DNA from: Kordiimonadales bacterium
GTDB lineage: Bacteria > Pseudomonadota > Alphaproteobacteria > Sphingomonadales > Kordiimonadaceae
Assembly: GCA_002401685.1 (NCBI GenBank)
Contig: NVTU01000010.1
Location: forward strand, 26,241-76,759
Direction of reading: 5' to 3'
DNA: 50,519 bases
Under the pieces are notes generated by a model. The model saw nothing but the letters and a program-made list of their open reading frames with translations. It was not told where the DNA came from and did not search any database. The number at the start of each line of letters is the position of its first letter. Position 1 is the first letter of the stretch. A program made the position numbers and the translations under genes. This document shows positions 47,569-50,519 of the stretch, piece by piece.

Positions 47569-48384
47569 ATGCGAGTATTGTTTTTGGGTGACTTGATGGG
47601 ACGTGCAGGCCGCACGGCGGCGATCGATGCCCTGCCCGACCTTCGCGAAAAACTCAAATTGGATTTTGTTGTTGTAAACGCAGAAAACGCCGCGTCTGGC
47701 TTTGGTACCACCAGCAAAATTGCCGGGCAGGTTATTCAAGCAGGCGCTGATGTACTTTCAGGCGGCAACCATACGTTTGATCAGAAAGAAATTCTCAGCG
47801 TTATCGGCAGCGATACGCGCATTTTGCGACCTATCAACTATCCGCCCAGCACACCGGGCCGTGGTTATTGCGTCTATAATGCGCCTAGGGGCAAAAAGAT
47901 TTTGGTTATCAATGCCATGGGCCGCGTGTTTATGAATGCGCTGGATTGTCCGTTCCGCGCTATTGATGAAGTGCTTAAAAAGTACCGACTCGGTGCCACC
48001 GTTGATGCCATTCTTGTCGATTTTCATGGTGAAGCGACGTCGGAAAAAATGGCGATGGGGCATTATCTAGATGGTCGAGTAAGCCTTGTTGTTGGCACCC
48101 ATAGCCACGTACCCACAGCGGATTGCCAAATACTGGACGGCGGAACTGCATACCAAACCGACGCTGGTATGTGCGGCGATTATAACAGTGTGATCGGCAT
48201 GGAAAAAGGGGAGCCCATCAGCCGTTTTCTAACGCGCATGAACAGAGAACGCTTTTCGCCAGCGGGCGGCCCAGCCACCGTATGCGGCACGTTTGTTGAA
48301 ACCGATGATAGGACTGGCTTGGCAACACGTGTTGAACCAGTGCGCATCGGCCCGCGCCTGATGGCTCATTTACCTGAAGTTTAA
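47569..48384 (+). CDS. YmdB-type metallophosphoesterase (TIGR00282)
   Basis: A dimetal phosphoesterase of 271 residues, probably hydrolysing 2',3'-cyclic nucleotides or related substrates. It starts at the ATG at 47,569 (MRVLFLGDLMGRAGR); a GTG at 47,560 is also in frame. Metal motifs are GDLMG, NAENA, GGNHTFD, VDFHGEATSE and GTHSHVPTAD. It follows the cyclo-ligase by about 50 bases on the same strand. Confidence 0.92.
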   Translation: MRVLFLGDLMGRAGRTAAIDALPDLREKLKLDFVVVNAENAASGFGTTSKIAGQVIQAGADVLSGGNHTFDQKEILSVIGSDTRILRPINYPPSTPGRGYCVYNAPRGKKILVINAMGRVFMNALDCPFRAIDEVLKKYRLGATVDAILVDFHGEATSEKMAMGHYLDGRVSLVVGTHSHVPTADCQILDGGTAYQTDAGMCGDYNSVIGMEKGEPISRFLTRMNRERFSPAGGPATVCGTFVETDDRTGLATRVEPVRIGPRLMAHLPEV

Positions 48385-48444
48385 TACCCCGATCTTACCC
48401 CAACGGCAAAAGCCTGAATTTACCAAAAAGCTGACACAGCAACT

Positions 48445-49122
48445 ATGCCCATTCTTCGTAAAAATGACCGAAAACTTTATTTTGCCCATATTCCCAAAAC
48501 TGCGGGTTCTTCGCTTTATTGGTGGTTATTGCAAAACAACTGGCAAATCGCAAATTTTGGTGGTGCCTGTAGCCGCGACAGGCCAGTGCGAGCAGACACT
48601 ATATTCCGCAAAGAATTTGGTATTGCCTATTTTCAGCATGAAGGTGACCACAGCACCCTTACAACCAGCCCGCAACATGCCCCAGCTGACATTTGGCAAA
48701 CTTGGGGCCCGTTTGACCAGTCCTTTGCTATCGTGCGGGAACCCATTGCTCGGTTCCGCTCAGCAATTTGCTATTCCTACGATCGCTTTATAAATCGCCA
48801 CAAGTTTGACAATAACATTGCCACGCTGACAAAATTTCGCGAGGAGGCTCTTAATCGCCTGGTAACGGTCATTGAGAAACAGCCAAATATGGCTGACAAC
48901 CACTTTTTGCCGCAACAGTGTTTTATAACAGACCAGACTAAGCTTTATTTCTTTGACCAAGACTGGGTTAGCCAGATAGGCAACGACCTGGGTCTTTCCG
49001 GCGAAATTGCCCACATGAATAAATCCAATCTGAAAATTGAGCTGACAGAACCTGAACTGCGTTTTGCCGAAGAACACTTTCAAAATGATATTCGCTGGTA
49101 TGCTGATCTCCGCGCAGAATGA
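48445..49122 (+). CDS. Sulfotransferase family 2-like protein
   Basis: A 225-residue sulfotransferase. The PAPS loop is YFAHIPKTAGSSLYWWLL and the 3'-phosphate site is FAIVREPIARFRSAI. These match Sulfotransfer_2-type enzymes, which modify carbohydrate chains. It has no membrane helix. Downstream come the relic of a glycosyltransferase on the other strand and an FkbM methyltransferase, so it is probably part of a surface-glycan locus. It differs in type from the sulfotransferase at 29,324. Confidence 0.85.
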   Translation: MPILRKNDRKLYFAHIPKTAGSSLYWWLLQNNWQIANFGGACSRDRPVRADTIFRKEFGIAYFQHEGDHSTLTTSPQHAPADIWQTWGPFDQSFAIVREPIARFRSAICYSYDRFINRHKFDNNIATLTKFREEALNRLVTVIEKQPNMADNHFLPQQCFITDQTKLYFFDQDWVSQIGNDLGLSGEIAHMNKSNLKIELTEPELRFAEEHFQNDIRWYADLRAE

Positions 49123-49129
49123 ATGGCCG

Positions 49130-49348
49130 TTTTTCAGGATCATTGTCCACAATCTTAAAAGCAGCGTATGCAGACCGTAAAAAACTATTTTCTACGAACA
49201 TAGCCGCTATCAACAATAACTAACCTCGTTGCCAAAGATTGTCACTTTCAAGATAGGCAATTATGTCGCCTGAAGCATGTATCAAACCATTGTTTCGCGC
49301 AGCACATACGCCAGCATGCGGCGATCTAAAAAAATTAATCTTACCGTC
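49130..49348 (-). pseudogene. Relic of a family-2 glycosyltransferase
   Basis: Translated on the - strand, 49,348-49,223 reads DGKINFFRSPHAGVCAARN and continues NGLIHASGDIIAYLESDNLW, the well-known GT2 run from the acceptor helix to the DxD metal site. A TAG at 49,220-49,222 interrupts it. The same frame then gives MFVENSFLRSAYAAFKIVDN, matching the next GT2 segment. Upstream of 49,348 the frame meets a TAA at once, and the 3' side runs under the sulfotransferase gene, so both ends are lost. Confidence 0.8.
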
Positions 49349-49428
49349 TTAAAACGTAGCCATTCAATTTACAGTCTGATAACACCAATAAAAAAGTGAC
49401 CCTAACATATAGAAATCAGGATAAGTGC

Positions 49429-50115
49429 ATGAGTTTCTGGGAAGGTGCCATTACGGATGTCTGGCACAAAGATTTTTTCTTTCAATTTTTTGTCGTCAGC
49501 GGAAAAGCTGTCATACAGCAGGCACTGCTTAAAGGACATCTATATGAAAAAGAAGAGCTTGAGCTCTTAACTCCGTATGTACCTGAGAATGCAACAATTT
49601 TAGACATTGGCGCCAACCTCGGCGTCCATACCATTTATTACGATAAAGTTTTAAATGCGAAAAAGATTATACCATTCGAGCCTAATCCGCCGGCAATAAA
49701 GTTGTTGAAAATAAATCTGAAATTAAATGGCTGCCAAGTTGCTGATACAAGTTTTCTTGGATGCGGCGTGGGCGCCAAAGCGGCCACCGGCTTTGCAATA
49801 AAGAACCCCACTACTTACGCCGACGGTCGCACGTTTATAATTGAAGACGGAGAAGGGCCTATTAATATCATCACAATCGATGAAACAATTGAAGAACCAA
49901 TAGATTTCGTAAAAATAGACGTTGAAGGTATGGAATTAGAAGTTCTGGACGGGATGAAAAAAACAATAGACCAATATAGGCCAGCAATTTTTGTTGAGGT
50001 AAACAACGAAAACAAATCTCGCTTTACAGAGTTTGTCGCGGAAATAGAGTACAGCATCAAAGAGAGCTTCAAACGATACCCGGAAAACTGCAATTATTTA
50101 ATAGCCCCTATATAG
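49429..50115 (+). CDS. FkbM-family methyltransferase
   Basis: A SAM methyltransferase of 228 residues from the ATG at 49,429 (AGGA ahead); a GTG at 49,396 lacks a ribosome site. FkbM marks are ATILDIGANLGVHTIYY, IPFEPNPPA and DFVKIDVEGMELEVLDG. Such enzymes O-methylate sugars in glycans or polyketides. The gene seems richer in A and T than its neighbours by eye, which would fit acquisition by transfer. Confidence 0.88.
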   Translation: MSFWEGAITDVWHKDFFFQFFVVSGKAVIQQALLKGHLYEKEELELLTPYVPENATILDIGANLGVHTIYYDKVLNAKKIIPFEPNPPAIKLLKINLKLNGCQVADTSFLGCGVGAKAATGFAIKNPTTYADGRTFIIEDGEGPINIITIDETIEEPIDFVKIDVEGMELEVLDGMKKTIDQYRPAIFVEVNNENKSRFTEFVAEIEYSIKESFKRYPENCNYLIAPI

Positions 50116-50208
50116 TAGCTACCTTCGGGACCCAAAATGGCCCTCAGTTAAATTTTCTTCACGATCCAAAGACTGAAGGAAATTGTCGCACAAGGCCCTG
50201 CCTAAACT

Positions 50209-50519
50209 CTATAAGAACCGACCCACTACATCTTTATAGGACCGGCTTACTTTCAGCTCAGTGCCGCCCTCCAACGTCAGAAAACATTCGCCGTTTGAAT
50301 GCGGGCGCACTTCACGTACCTTATCCAAATTGACGATGGTGGACCGGTGGACACGCTGGAAAATTTTCGGGTCGAGCCGCTTTTCCATGGTTTTCATGGT
50401 TTCGCGCAGGATATGCGTTTTCTCGCCTACGTGGATGCACATATAGTCCCCAGCAGCGTCTATATATTCCACGTCAGACACGTCAACAATGGTGATATGG
50501 CCGCGGTCCTTAATGCGCA
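50209..50519 (-). CDS. LytTR DNA-binding domain protein, C-terminal part
   Basis: The last 103 residues or so of a protein whose start lies beyond the window; the frame is open to the window end (RIKDRGHITIVDVSDVEYI). The LytTR domain is clear: YIDAAGDYMCIHV, LRETMKTMEKRL and FQRVHRSTIVNLDKV, then a basic end SRSYKDVVGRFL. It binds DNA direct repeats. Whether a receiver or membrane region precedes it cannot be seen. Confidence 0.9.
   Translation of the reverse strand, partial: RIKDRGHITIVDVSDVEYIDAAGDYMCIHVGEKTHILRETMKTMEKRLDPKIFQRVHRSTIVNLDKVREVRPHSNGECFLTLEGGTELKVSRSYKDVVGRFL

Noticed and set aside
49100-49216. - strand frame starting at 49,216 as a real gene
   Set aside because: Its first part is the continuation of the glycosyltransferase relic, and the rest is antisense to the sulfotransferase gene.

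Overview
The window looks like a chromosomal segment of an alphaproteobacterium. This rests on gene families and neighbourhoods that are typical of that class: DUF1013 (TrcR-like), DUF1192, DUF4164 and DUF465 proteins, an F1-only atpHAGDC cluster, a gpmI-envC-ctpA-yibQ-rppH block, and zapA followed by a probable 6S RNA and 5-formyl-THF cyclo-ligase. The exact order cannot be fixed from sequence alone. A marine Kordiimonadales/Rhodospirillales-like organism is a guess. No CRISPR array, tRNA, rRNA, transposase or phage gene was seen.

Layout. 1-5.1 kb (+): the end of gpmI, then envC, ctpA, a divergent polysaccharide deacetylase gene and rppH, which serve glycolysis, cell-wall hydrolase control and mRNA decay. 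5.2-10.1 kb (-): atpC, D, G, A and H, the catalytic F1 part of ATP synthase. 10.1-14.9 kb (-): an accessory glycan-modification island between atpH and priA. It holds a broken sulfotransferase, two diverged copies of a short coding repeat, two SAM methyltransferases and a glycosyltransferase-methyltransferase fusion. 15.0-21.0 kb: priA, a transaldolase-family gene, a methyltransferase, an ASCH-domain gene, purK and purE. 21.2-26.6 kb: a GGDEF protein, ubiX between two DUF465 genes, a TrcR-like regulator, a quinone oxidoreductase, DUF1192, a small heat-shock protein and rpmE. 26.6-27.5 kb is a 0.9-kb stretch with no convincing gene. 27.5-30.1 kb: an ABCB-type exporter followed by a sulfotransferase. 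30.2-35.0 kb (-): an OmpA-like and an ExbB/MotA-like envelope pair, a glutathione transferase, an inositol-monophosphatase homologue lacking its metal ligands, and efp. 35.2-36.3 kb (+): an XRE regulator and an exported peroxiredoxin-like protein. 36.4-45.7 kb (-): thiE, fba, pgk, gap and tkt, interrupted on the opposite strand by a two-gene sensory cassette (a substrate-binding lipoprotein overlapping a hybrid histidine kinase). 45.9-48.4 kb (+): DUF4164, zapA, 6S RNA, fau and a YmdB-like phosphoesterase. 48.4-50.1 kb: a second glycan-modification locus with a sulfotransferase, the relic of a family-2 glycosyltransferase and an FkbM methyltransferase. The window ends inside a LytTR regulator gene.

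How it works together. Most of the window is housekeeping: lower glycolysis and the pentose phosphate pathway, ATP synthesis, purine and cofactor synthesis, and cell division. Surface-glycan decoration genes (two intact and one broken sulfotransferase, four stand-alone methyltransferases, one glycosyltransferase fusion and one glycosyltransferase relic) are slotted between conserved blocks, and some of them are decaying. The observations most worth following are the lipoprotein-kinase cassette with a perfect CtrA-type box in front of it, the metal-site-less IMPase beside efp, the glycosyltransferase relic at 49.1-49.35 kb, and the repeat-flanked sulfotransferase pseudogene.
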